A stretch of DNA of 64,000 nt from CAVRTM01 sp963724015 (GTDB taxonomy: Bacteria; Actinomycetota; Actinomycetes; Actinomycetales; Dermatophilaceae). The position numbers were made by a program, and so were the translations under genes. The stretch lies in assembly GCA_963724015.1 (NCBI GenBank), contig CAVRTM010000004.1, forward strand, positions 744,001 through 808,000, read 5' to 3'. Under the pieces are notes generated by a model. The model searched no databases. It was not told the origin of the DNA and worked only from the letters and a program-made list of their open reading frames with translations. This document shows, in pieces, positions 1 to 7,953 of the stretch (positions are counted from its first letter, which is position 1; every line of letters starts with the position of its first letter).

Positions 1-2449
1 CATCAGCGGCTGGGTCATCGAGGGGTCGTCGCCCTCGTTGTGACCGCGGCGCCGGTAGCAGACCATGTCGATGACGACGTCCTTGTTGAACTCCTGGCGG
101 AACTCGTAGGCCAGCTCGGCCACGCGCACGCACGCCTCGGGGTCGTCGCCGTTGACGTGGAAGACCGGGGCCTGGATCATCCGCGCGACGTCGGTGGAGT
201 AGAACGACGAGCGCGACGACGACGGCGAGGTCGTGAAGCCCACCTGGTTGTTGATCACCACGTGGATCGTGCCGCCGGTGCGGTAGCCACGCAGCTGGGA
301 GAGGTTCAGCGTCTCGGCCACGACGCCCTGGCCGGCGAAGGCCGCGTCGCCGTGCAGCAGCACCGGCAGGACGGTGAACGCCTCACCGGCGAGGTCGAGC
401 CGGTCCTGCTTGGCGCGGACGATGCCCTCGAGCACCGGGTTGACCGCCTCGAGGTGGGAGGGGTTGGCCGCCAGGTAGACCTTGGTCATGGCGCCGTCCT
501 CGGAGACGAACTTGCCCTCGGTGCCGAGGTGGTACTTCACGTCGCCGGAGCCCTGGACGGACTTGGGGTCCTGGGTGCCCTCGAACTCGCGGAAGATCTG
601 CCCGTAGGACTTGCCGGCGATGTTGGCCAGCACGTTGAGGCGACCGCGGTGCGGCATACCGATGCACACCTCGTCCAGACCCTCGCCGGCTGCCCGGCAC
701 AGGATCCGGTCGAGCAGCGCGATGACGGACTCGCCGCCCTCGAGGCTGAACCGCTTCTGACCCACGAACTTGGTCTGCAGGAACGTCTCGAACGCCTCGG
801 CGGCGTTGAGCCGGCGCACGATCCGCAGCTGCTCGTCCGCGGAGGTCTTGGCGTAGGGCACCTCGAGCTTGGACTGCAGCCACTGGCGCTGGTCGGGGTC
901 CTGGATGTGCATGTACTCGACGCCGACGGTGCGGCAGTACGAGTCGCGCAGGATGCCCAGGATCTTGCGCAGCTTGAGCATCGGTGCGCCGCCGAACCCG
1001 CCGGTGGCGAAGTCCCGCTCGAGGTCCCAGAGGGTCAGGCCGTGCGTGGTGACGTCGAGGTCGGGGTGGCGACGCTGGCGGTACTCCAGCGGGTCGACGT
1101 CGGCCATCAGGTGGCCGCGGACGCGGTAGGCGTGGATGAGCTCCTGCACCCGCGCGGTCTTGTTGACGTCGTCGTCATGGCTGGCCGAGATGTCCCGGAT
1201 CCAGCGGACCGGCTCGTACGGGATCCGCAGCGACTCGAAGATCTCGTCGTAGAAGCCGTTCTCGCCCAGCAGCAGCTGGTGGATGACCCGCAGGAAGTCC
1301 CCGGACTGGGCGCCCTGGATGATCCGGTGGTCATAGGTCGAGGTGATCGTGAGGATCTTGCTCACGGCGTTGCGGTTGAGCGTCTCCTGGCTGGCGCCCT
1401 GCCACTCCGCGGGGTACTCCAGCGCGCCGACGCCGATGATCGTGCCCTGGCCCTGCATCAGGCGCGGGACGGAGTGGACGGTGCCGATCGTGCCGGGGTT
1501 GGTGAGGCTGATGGTGGTGCCGGCGAAGTCCTCGACGGTCAGCTTGTTGGCGCGCGCCTTGCGCACGACGTCCTCGTACGCCGTCCAGAAGTGCGCGAAG
1601 TCCATCGACTCGGTGGACTTGATGCTCGGGACGAGCAGGGAGCGGGAGCCGTCCGGCTTGGCGATGTCGATGGCCAGCCCGAGGTTGACGTGGGCGGGCA
1701 CGACCAGCGCCGGCTTGCCGTTCGCCTCACCGAAGCCGTTGTTCATCTCCGGCATCGAGGCCAGCGCCTTGACAATGGCGTAGCCGATGATGTGCGTGAA
1801 GCTGACCTTGCCGCCGCGCGAGCGCGCCAGGTGGTTGTTGATGACGACACGGTTGTCGATCAGCAGCTTGGCCGGCACCGCCCGCACGCTGGTGGCGGTG
1901 GGCACCTGGAGGCTGGACTCCATGTTGGTCACGACGCGGGCCGACGCGCCCCGCAGCGGCTTGACCTCGCCCTCGTTGAGCGGGCCGGGGGACTTCTTGG
2001 CGGGCGCCTCGCGTGTGATCGGCGTGGGCGTGTCGCCTCCCTGCTGGGCCCTCGGCGACGCTCGTCGACGGTTCCTTGGCCGCGGGCTTGGCCGGAGCCG
2101 CCGAGGCCGGGGCTGCCTTGGCCGCCTCCGTTGACCGGGACGCCTCGGGGGTCGGCGTCGCGGCGGTCTGGGGCGCCGGCGCGGCGGCGGGCTTCGCGGC
2201 GGGCCGGGGCGCCTCCTGGGGGGCGGGGCGCTGGTCGCCCTTCGGGGCGGGCGCCGCGGTGCTCGCCCCTGCCGCGGCCAGGCGGCCGTTGGTGCCCGGG
2301 TCTCCGGGCTGGTAGTCCTCGAAGAACTCCCACCACGCCTTGTCCACCGACTCCTTGTCCTGCTGGTACTGCTGGTACAGCTCGTCCACGAGCCACTCGT
2401 TGGGGCCGAAGGCCGCCAGGGGGTCGGTGCTGGAGGGCTGGTCTGGCAC
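1..2449 (-). CDS. kgd: Multifunctional 2-oxoglutarate decarboxylase / dehydrogenase E1-E2 (Kgd), 5' part
   Basis: This is the actinobacterial fused 2-oxoglutarate dehydrogenase component (TPP-dependent decarboxylase plus succinyltransferase-like domain) of the TCA cycle. The start is GTG at 2449 with an AGAGG element about 10 nt upstream. The short N-terminal segment (GPNEWLVDELYQQYQQDK) is followed by an Ala/Pro linker to about residue 140, the E2-like catalytic core at about residues 160-390 (NPGTIGTVHSVPRLMQGQG, YDHRIIQGAQSG), and then the E1 domain (HRGRLNVLANI, HGDAAFAGQG), which runs off the window edge. About 815 of the usual roughly 1,250 residues are present. One frame break lies near 2040 (an extra G/C in a short homopolymer); both sides match the family, so I read it as a sequence error. 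Family assignment is very secure. Confidence 0.95.
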
Positions 2450-2563
2450 GGCGAATACGCCTCTTTCATCGCGTCGAGGACGGCGGACAGGATCGTGGCC
2501 CCCAGCCTATCCCTGCACGCCGGAGGCCACGTCCGGGCTGTCGCATTGTGTCCCGGGTTGCGC
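2450..2563. other. Intergenic region between ABC permease and kgd
   Basis: 114 bp between the 3' end of the ABC permease gene and the kgd start, both on the minus strand. It must hold the kgd promoter. I see the kgd Shine-Dalgarno element but no convincing terminator hairpin or operator. Confidence 0.5.
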
Positions 2564-3368
2564 CTAGGTCACGTCGCGACGCACCGTCAGCACAGACCCG
2601 ACCCCCGCCAGGACCGCGGCGTAGGCGATGAGGACCAGGGCTCCGCCCCACCACGACAGCGGGTCGGCCCCGGGCGCGCCACTGACGGACTGGACGATCG
2701 CTCCGGTGGCCTGGCTGGGGAAGAACCGGGCGATGTCGGCCCCCCAGCTCCAGTTGTTCAGCACCACGCCGGCGATGGGCTCGACGATCCAGGCCACGCC
2801 GATGGCCACGAGCAGGGCGGCGACCTGGTTGGGGATGAGGATCCCGGCGCCGAGGCCGATCAGCGCCCAGAGCCCGAGGACGAGCAGGCTCAGGGCCAGC
2901 GTCCGCAGGATCGGCGCCGGTCTCGGGGAAGGCAGGCAGGCTGCGCAGGGACAGGACGGTGGCGCCCACCCCGACCGAGCCGACCAGGAAGACCAGGCCG
3001 TAGAAGGCGCCGCTGCCGAGCAGCGACACCACCTTGGCCACCATGACCCGCACCCGGCGGGGGGTGGCCAGGAAGGTGCTGGTGATCGTCTTGTGCCGGT
3101 ACTCCGCGCCGATGGCCATGACCCCGATGGCCAGCGTCATGAGGTAGGCGATGCTCAGGCCCGACACGTAGACGTTGGTCGCCGTCTGCAGCGGGTCCAG
3201 CTTCGGCGGGCCCCCGCTCCCGTTTCCGCCCCCGCCGAAGTCGCGGCCGGCGATGGCGGCGAACAGCCCGGCCAGCCCGGCGCCGGCGATGAACACGCCG
3301 ATGGCCATGCCCCACCAGAGCCGGGTCGTGAACAGCTTGCGGAACTCCGCGGTGATCGCGCCGCTCAT
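2564..3368 (-). CDS. ABC-2 type transporter permease
   Basis: Membrane permease partner of the ATPase encoded just upstream. It begins MSGAITAEFRKLFTTRLWWG, the usual ABC-2 permease opening (short cytoplasmic helix, then a first TM segment IGVFIAGAGLAGLFAAIA). Further TM segments follow around YLMTLAIGVMAIGAEY (with the family-typical E-Y-R-H-K-T-I-T stretch), FYGLVFLVGSVGVGATVL and a C-terminal LVLIAYAAVLAGVGSVLTV. Its ATG overlaps the TGA of the ATPase gene by one base (TGATG), so the two are translationally coupled. A +1 G near 2919 breaks the frame after PETGA; removing it gives ILRTLALSLLVLGLWALIG and a normal C-terminus ending at 2564. The substrate is not predictable. Confidence 0.85.
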
Positions 3369-4336
3369 CAGAGCATCGCCCCTTCGTGTGCTGCAGAGGG
3401 CTGGTCCGGAACGGCGCTGCCCTCCAGGTTGCGGTTGCGGTTCTCGGGGTTGTCGGTGAGCTCGAAGAACAGCTCCTCGAGGTCGGTCTGGTGGGCGCGG
3501 AGCTCGTGGATCGGCAGACCGGCCCGCAGGGCCAGGTCACCGATCCGGGTCAGGTCGTCCCCGGTCGCGGTGAGGCGGTGGGCGTCCTGCACCGTCACGC
3601 CCAGGCCGGCGGCGCTGAGTGCGGCAGCCAGCGCGGTGGCGTCGCTCGTGGCTACGACCGAGGTCTTCTCGCCGTGCAGGGACTCCATCGACCCCTGGCG
3701 CACGAACCGGCCGTTGGCGATGATCACCACGTCGTCGACGGTCTGCTCGACCTCGCTGAGCATGTGGCTGGAGACGAGGATGGTCTTGCCCTGACGGCTG
3801 AGGTGGCGCAGGAACTGCCGCAGCCACCGGATGCCCTCGGGGTCCAGCCCGTTGGCCGGCTCGTCCAGCAGGAGCACCTGCGGGTCGCCCAGCAGCGCCG
3901 CGGCGAGCCCGAGGCGCTGGCGCATGCCCATGGAGTAGCCGCCGGCCCGCTTGCGCGCCGCGGCCGGGATGCCGACCAGCTCGAGCATCTCGTCGACGCG
4001 GGCGGTGCTGACGCCGGCCGTGTCGGCGAGGACGCGCAGGTGGTCGCGGCCGGAGCGTCCGGGGTGGAAGTTCGTGGCCTCCAGGGCGGAGCCGACCACC
4101 GTCTGCGGCTGCTCGATGTCGACGTAGCGCTGACCGCCGATGGTGGCCGTGCCCGAGCTGGGGCGCACCAGCCCGAGCAGCATCCGCAGCGTGGTGGTCT
4201 TGCCCGCGCCGTTGGGGCCGAGGAAGCCGGTGATCCGGCCGGGCTCGACCGAGAAGGACAGGGAGTCGACAGCGGTGAAGGTGCCGAAGCGCTTGGTGAG
4301 GTCGCGGACCTCGATCCGGGTGCCGTCGGTGCTCAT
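3368..4336 (-). CDS. ABC transporter ATP-binding protein
   Basis: ATPase subunit (322 aa) of a two-gene ABC-2 exporter. It shows Walker A GPNGAGKTT, signature YSMGMRQRLGLA, Walker B VLLLDEPANGLD and the switch region SSHML. A C-terminal extension of about 100 residues is typical of the drug/lipid exporter DrrA/CcmA-like group. I chose ATG 4336 because the NBD fold begins about 7 residues later (IEVRDLTKRFG). A longer in-frame reading to 4483 has no family support and would run into the repeat-bearing intergenic DNA. Transported substrate unknown. Confidence 0.9.
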   Translation of the reverse strand: MSTDGTRIEVRDLTKRFGTFTAVDSLSFSVEPGRITGFLGPNGAGKTTTLRMLLGLVRPSSGTATIGGQRYVDIEQPQTVVGSALEATNFHPGRSGRDHLRVLADTAGVSTARVDEMLELVGIPAAARKRAGGYSMGMRQRLGLAAALLGDPQVLLLDEPANGLDPEGIRWLRQFLRHLSRQGKTILVSSHMLSEVEQTVDDVVIIANGRFVRQGSMESLHGEKTSVVATSDATALAAALSAAGLGVTVQDAHRLTATGDDLTRIGDLALRAGLPIHELRAHQTDLEELFFELTDNPENRNRNLEGSAVPDQPSAAHEGAML

Positions 4337-4455
4337 GTGCTGATGTCCGGTGTCATGGGGCACATCCCACCACCCCTCCGGGGGAGGAGGGCAACCGGCT
4401 TTCCGCGTACCGGGCGTCGCGGGCAGGCAGCGCGCCTCCTCGGGCGCACCTTCCG

Positions 4456-4488
4456 GCGCATGGAGGGCGCATGGAGGGCGCATGGAGG
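4456..4488. repeat. Three perfect 11-bp tandem repeats in a divergent promoter region
   Basis: The unit gcgcatggagg occurs three times in a row and is followed by gcgcctcc, which is complementary to the end of the last unit. The repeats sit in the 222-bp region between two divergent genes (ABC ATPase to the left, CBS protein to the right), about 70 bp upstream of the latter. They could be a regulator-binding array or simple slippage DNA; nothing in the sequence decides this. Confidence 0.6.
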
Positions 4489-4543
4489 GCGCCTCCAGGG
4501 TGCGTCGGGGGATCGCTGGTCAGCGAGGGGACCTCGGGCCTTC

Positions 4544-4549
4544 TAGGAT
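4544..4549 (+). promoter_or_regulatory. -10 box of a probably leaderless promoter
   Basis: taggat fits the actinobacterial TANNNT -10 consensus and lies 9 nt before the ATG at 4559. There is no Shine-Dalgarno element in between, so the mRNA probably starts at or very near the start codon. Confidence 0.5.
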
Positions 4550-4558
4550 GGGACCACT

Positions 4559-5932
4559 ATGACGGAGTGGTTACTGGTCCTGCTCGGGGTGGCACTGACG
4601 GCCGGGACGGCGGTCTTCGTGGCGGCCGAGTTCTCCTTCGTGGCACTGGACCGGCCACAGGTCCAGCGGGCCGTCGACGAGGGCGACCACCGGTCCCGGC
4701 CGGTGCTCGCCTCCCTGCGCCAGCTGTCGACCCAGCTCTCCGCCGCGCAGGTCGGCATCACCCTGACGACGCTCGTCGTGGGCTACCTGGCCCAGCCCTC
4801 CGTCGGGCGGCTGCTCAGCGTCCCGCTCACCCGCCTGGGGCTGTCGGAGCCCGCGGTGGTGGCCGTGTCCGCCGGCCTGGCCCTGGTGGTGGCCACCGTG
4901 TTCTCGATGGTCTTCGGTGAGCTGCTGCCGCAGTTCCTCGGCATCTCCGCCCCGCTGCGGACCGCCCGCGTGGTGGCGGTGCCCGTGCGGGTGTTCTCGG
5001 TGCTCACCCGCCCGCTGATCATCGTGCTCAACGGCTCGGCCAACCTCGTGCTGCGCACGGTCGGCATCACGCCGCAGGAGGAGCTGTCCGGTGCCCGGAC
5101 CCCGCAGGAGCTCGCCTCCCTGGTGCGCCGCTCCGCCGAGGTCGGCACCCTCGACGAGGGCACCGCGCTGCTCGTCACCCGCTCCCTGCACTTCGGCGAG
5201 CGCACCGCAGCCGACGTGATGAGCCCGCGCGTGCGCTGCACCGCCGTGGAGCGCACGGCGTCCGCCGGCGACGTGCTGCGGCTGGCACGCCGTACCGGGC
5301 ACTCACGCTTCCCGGTGATCGGCGAGGACTGGGACGACGTGGAGGGGCTGGTGCACGTCAAGCGGGCGATGGCGGTGCCGCACGAGCGGCGGGACGAGGT
5401 GCCGGTCACCGCGCTGATGATCGACGTGACCCGGGTGCCCGAGACGATCCGGCTGGACCCGCTGCTGCTGCTGCTGCGCGAGGCCGGCAACCAGCTCGCC
5501 GTGGTCGTCGACGAGTACGGCGGCACGTCGGGGGTCGTCACCCTGGAGGACGTGATCGAGGAGATCGTGGGGGAGGTCAGCGACGAGCACGACCGGGCCC
5601 GGACCACCGGGCGGGCCGGCCCCGACGGCACCTGGACGGTGCCGGGGCTGTGGCGCCCCGACGAGGTCCGCGACCGGCTCGGCGCCCCGGTGCCGGACGG
5701 GTCGGCGTACGAGACGGTGGGCGGGTTCGTCATGGCCGTCCTCGGCCGGGTGCCGGTCGTCGGTGACGAGGTCGAGCTGACCAGGTGGGTCGCGCGCGTC
5801 GAAGCCATGGACGGTCGGCGGGTCGACCGGCTGCGCTTCACCCCCTCAGCCGAGCCGGCCGCGCCGGAGGAGGAGGCCGAGGCGATCGCCACCCTGCTGG
5901 CCGACGGCCCCACCTCGGGAGCTCGCTCATGA
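4559..5932 (+). CDS. DUF21/CBS-domain membrane protein (CNNM/HlyC-CorC family), full length
   Basis: Integral membrane protein of the CNNM/CorC family, usually linked to divalent-cation (Mg2+/Co2+) handling. A DUF21 transmembrane domain (about residues 1-190: WLLVLLGVALTAGTAVFVAAEF, then LVVGYLAQPSVG and a helix ending in FGELLPQF) precedes a CBS pair (about 205-335, ending VVVDEYGGTSGVVTLEDVIE) and a C-terminal CorC_HlyC domain (about 350-430, GGFVMAVLGRVPVVGDEVE). The length of 457 aa is normal. The stop overlaps the next gene by 4 nt (ATGA), so the two paralogues form an operon. Transport function is inferred from the family only. Confidence 0.9.
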   Translation: MTEWLLVLLGVALTAGTAVFVAAEFSFVALDRPQVQRAVDEGDHRSRPVLASLRQLSTQLSAAQVGITLTTLVVGYLAQPSVGRLLSVPLTRLGLSEPAVVAVSAGLALVVATVFSMVFGELLPQFLGISAPLRTARVVAVPVRVFSVLTRPLIIVLNGSANLVLRTVGITPQEELSGARTPQELASLVRRSAEVGTLDEGTALLVTRSLHFGERTAADVMSPRVRCTAVERTASAGDVLRLARRTGHSRFPVIGEDWDDVEGLVHVKRAMAVPHERRDEVPVTALMIDVTRVPETIRLDPLLLLLREAGNQLAVVVDEYGGTSGVVTLEDVIEEIVGEVSDEHDRARTTGRAGPDGTWTVPGLWRPDEVRDRLGAPVPDGSAYETVGGFVMAVLGRVPVVGDEVELTRWVARVEAMDGRRVDRLRFTPSAEPAAPEEEAEAIATLLADGPTSGARS

Positions 5933-6987
5933 GCCACTCCGCCGCCCTGTGGCTCTCGCTCCTGCTGCTGCTCGGCAACGCCTTCTTCGTCGGGGCGGAG
6001 TTCGCCGTCATGGCGGCCCGGCGCTCCCAGCTCGAGCCGATGGCGGCCGCAGGGAGCAAGCGGGCCCAGGTCAGCCTCGAGGCGCTGGAGCAGGTCGCCT
6101 CGCTGCTCGCGTGCGCGCAGCTCGGCATCACGCTGTGCTCGGTGGGCCTTGGCGCCGTCGCCGAGGCGGCGCTGCACGAGATGCTCATCCCGGTGCTGCA
6201 CGGCGCCGGTCTGTCCGAGGCGCTGGCGGCCCCGATCGCCCTGGCGCTGGCCCTGCTCGTCGTCGCCTACCTGCACGTGGTCATCGGCGAGATGGTGCCC
6301 AAGAACCTCGCCATCGCCGGCCCGGACAAGGCCGCGCTCGCGCTCGCCCCGCCGCTGCTGTACATCACCCGCGCGCTGCGTCCCGTGATCCGGCTGATGG
6401 AGGGCATCGCCAAGGGGCTGGTCCGCGCGCTCGGCATCGAGCCCAAGGACGAGCTCGCCTCCGCGTTCACCGCCCAGGAGGTCCAGCACATCGTGGCCGA
6501 GAGCCACCGCGAGGGGCTGCTCGAGGGCGACCAGCACGGCCTCGTGACCGGTGCCCTCGAGTTCAGCGACCGGGTGGCCGGTGACGTCGCCGTCCCGCTG
6601 GACCAGCTGGTCACCCTGCACGTCGGAGCCACGCCGGCCGACGTCGAGCACCTGGTCGCCAAGCGCGGCTTCTCACGGTTCCCGTTCATCGACGCGGGCG
6701 GCGAGGTCACCGGCTACCTGCACCTGAAGGACATCCTCTACGCCGACGAGGCCCAGCACGAGCAGCCGGTGCCCCTCAAGCGGGTACGCCGCCTGGCCAC
6801 CGTGAGCGCCGGCGACGAGGTCGAGGACGTGGTGGAGACCATGCAGCGCACCGGGTCCCACCTCGCCCGGGTGGTCGACGCCGAGGGGACGGTGGTCGGG
6901 GTCGTGTTCCTCGAGGACGTCCTCGAGGAGCTCGTCGGCGAGGTCACCGACGCCAGCCAGCGCCCGCAGCTGCCCCAGCGCCGCTGA
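5929..6987 (+). CDS. DUF21/CBS-domain membrane protein (short paralogue)
   Basis: Second CNNM/CorC-family protein (352 aa), translationally coupled to the first by an ATGA overlap. It has the DUF21 domain with four hydrophobic helices (LWLSLLLLLGNAFFVGAEF; IALALALLVVAYLHVVIGEM with the conserved G-E-M-V-P-K) and a CBS pair (about 205-335, ending VVGVVFLEDVLEELVGEV). It stops straight after the CBS pair and therefore lacks the CorC_HlyC domain of its partner. The pairing of one long and one short member is common in actinobacteria and suggests a heteromeric complex (inference). Confidence 0.88.
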   Translation: MSHSAALWLSLLLLLGNAFFVGAEFAVMAARRSQLEPMAAAGSKRAQVSLEALEQVASLLACAQLGITLCSVGLGAVAEAALHEMLIPVLHGAGLSEALAAPIALALALLVVAYLHVVIGEMVPKNLAIAGPDKAALALAPPLLYITRALRPVIRLMEGIAKGLVRALGIEPKDELASAFTAQEVQHIVAESHREGLLEGDQHGLVTGALEFSDRVAGDVAVPLDQLVTLHVGATPADVEHLVAKRGFSRFPFIDAGGEVTGYLHLKDILYADEAQHEQPVPLKRVRRLATVSAGDEVEDVVETMQRTGSHLARVVDAEGTVVGVVFLEDVLEELVGEVTDASQRPQLPQRR

Positions 6988-7000
6988 CGGGCGCGCCGCA

Positions 7001-7111
7001 GGGCCGCGCCGGGCGGCGTACGGCCGCCGCAGGGCCGCGCCGGGCGGCATACGGCAGCAGCGAGGGCCGCGCCGGGCGGCGTACGGCGGCCGGCGGGCCG
7101 CGCCGGGCGGC
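7001..7111. repeat. Four-copy tandem repeat, period 31-32 bp
   Basis: The 17-bp core gggccgcgccgggcggc occurs at 7001, 7032, 7064 and 7095, followed each time by (g/c)(a)tacggc. A degraded fifth copy (ggggcggcatac) starts at about 7142. It fills the gap between the CBS protein gene and the convergent tRNA-Arg gene. The cores differ by no base while the linkers alternate between two forms. There are no unique spacers, so it is not a CRISPR array. It may act as a bidirectional terminator or be a species-specific minisatellite. Confidence 0.75.
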
Positions 7112-7242
7112 ATACGGCAGCAACGGCATTCGACCGGCGAGTGGGGCGGCATACAACGTCTGCGGCCTGGAAAGGCCTGGCCGGCGCCTGCGGGCCGTGG
7201 TGGTGCATCGGCGCCGCGATCTCCCTGAGGGAAGAAACGAGG

Positions 7243-7314
7243 CGCCCCCGGCAGGATTCGAACCTGCGCTTCCGCCTCCGGAGGGCGGCGCTCTATCCCC
7301 TGAGCTACGGGGGC
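7243..7314 (-). tRNA. tRNA-Arg (anticodon CCG)
   Basis: A full cloverleaf is readable on the minus strand: acceptor stem GCCCCCG/CGGGGGC with discriminator G, D-stem GCTC/GAGC, anticodon stem CCGCC/GGCGG around the loop CTCCGGA (anticodon CCG, decoding CGG), 4-nt variable loop, and T-arm GCAGG-TTCGAAT-CCTGC. The length is 72 nt and CCA is not encoded. No integrase or attachment-site duplication is visible nearby. Confidence 0.97.
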
Positions 7315-7410
7315 CAGCACGGCCGGGGAACGTCTGACGGGGGCACCCGAGGGGCTCCGACACGGCGTATCCAGCGCGCCGGACGACAGTAGCAGCCTAG
7401 GGTGGCTTTC

Positions 7411-7854
7411 ATGGAATGGGGCGTATCCGACGGCGGGGCCGAGCTGTCCTCGGCCGACAGCGGCGGAGGCAACGGGCGCGTCCTCGTCGTCGACGACACC
7501 GAGCAGATCCGGCACCTGATCCGGGTCAACCTCGAGCTCGAGGGCTATGAGGTCATGGAGGCCAGCGACGGCCAGGCCGCCCTGGAGATGCTGCGGGACA
7601 CCACCCAGGCGCTGCCGGACGTCATCACCGTCGATGCGCTGATGCCTCGCCGCGACGGCTGGTGGACGGTCTCGATGATCCGTGCCGACCCCCGGCTCGA
7701 GTCGATCCCGATCGTCATGGTCACCGCCTCGGTCCAGCCGCACCACCGGGCCCAGGCCGAGCAGGCAGCGGTGGACGGCTTCGTGGCCAAGCCGTTCGAG
7801 CCTGACGAGCTGCTGGCCCTGATCGGCATCCTGGCCGTGGGCGGCCGGGTCTAG
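7411..7854 (+). CDS. Single-domain response regulator (CheY-like receiver)
   Basis: Receiver-only protein of about 147 aa. After a Gly/Ser-rich N-terminus it has the acidic pocket RVLVVDDTEQ, the phospho-acceptor Asp in TVDALMPRRDGW, the conserved Thr/Ala region VMVTASV and the Lys in FVAKPFEPDEL. No output domain is present, so it must act by protein contact or as a phosphate relay. ATG 7411 is preferred because a TANNNT box (tagggt) ends 8 nt upstream, which suggests a leaderless mRNA. The in-frame GTG at 7402 lies inside that box. No kinase gene is adjacent. Confidence 0.85.
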   Translation: MEWGVSDGGAELSSADSGGGNGRVLVVDDTEQIRHLIRVNLELEGYEVMEASDGQAALEMLRDTTQALPDVITVDALMPRRDGWWTVSMIRADPRLESIPIVMVTASVQPHHRAQAEQAAVDGFVAKPFEPDELLALIGILAVGGRV

Positions 7855-7872
7855 GGCGGTCCGAACAGCCCT

Positions 7873-7904
7873 GCGGTCGCACCGTCCGCGGACGGTGCGA
7901 CCGC
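7873..7904. terminator. Perfect 32-bp palindrome, probable terminator
   Basis: The two 16-bp halves (gcggtcgcaccgtccg and its complement) meet without a spacer, 18 bp after the receiver gene's stop and 50 bp before argS. There is no T-tract, as is usual for actinobacterial hairpin terminators. A dimeric repressor site is an alternative reading. Confidence 0.65.
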
Positions 7905-7940
7905 GGCGTGGACGTGTCCGGAGCGCTGCTGCGGCGCCCC

Positions 7941-7946
7941 TAGAAT
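7941..7946 (+). promoter_or_regulatory. -10 box for argS (leaderless)
   Basis: tagaat lies 7 nt before the GTG start of argS. The purine run between box and start is too close to act as a Shine-Dalgarno element, which points to a leaderless transcript. Confidence 0.55.
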
Positions 7947-7953
7947 CGGGAGG

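Noticed and set aside
40..2631. Long open frame on the plus strand across kgd
   Set aside because: It is antisense to a fully recognisable Kgd protein; its translation is low-complexity, as expected for the shadow of a high-G+C gene.
4350..4558. Short plus-strand frames over the divergent promoter region
   Set aside because: They arise from the 11-bp repeats (MEGAWRA-type peptides) and overlap the promoter of the CBS gene.
7001..7111. CRISPR array
   Set aside because: Only four short cores with near-identical linkers, no unique spacers and no cas genes.
7243..7314. tRNA-Arg as an integration site
   Set aside because: No integrase, no duplicated tRNA 3' end and no foreign gene block beside it.
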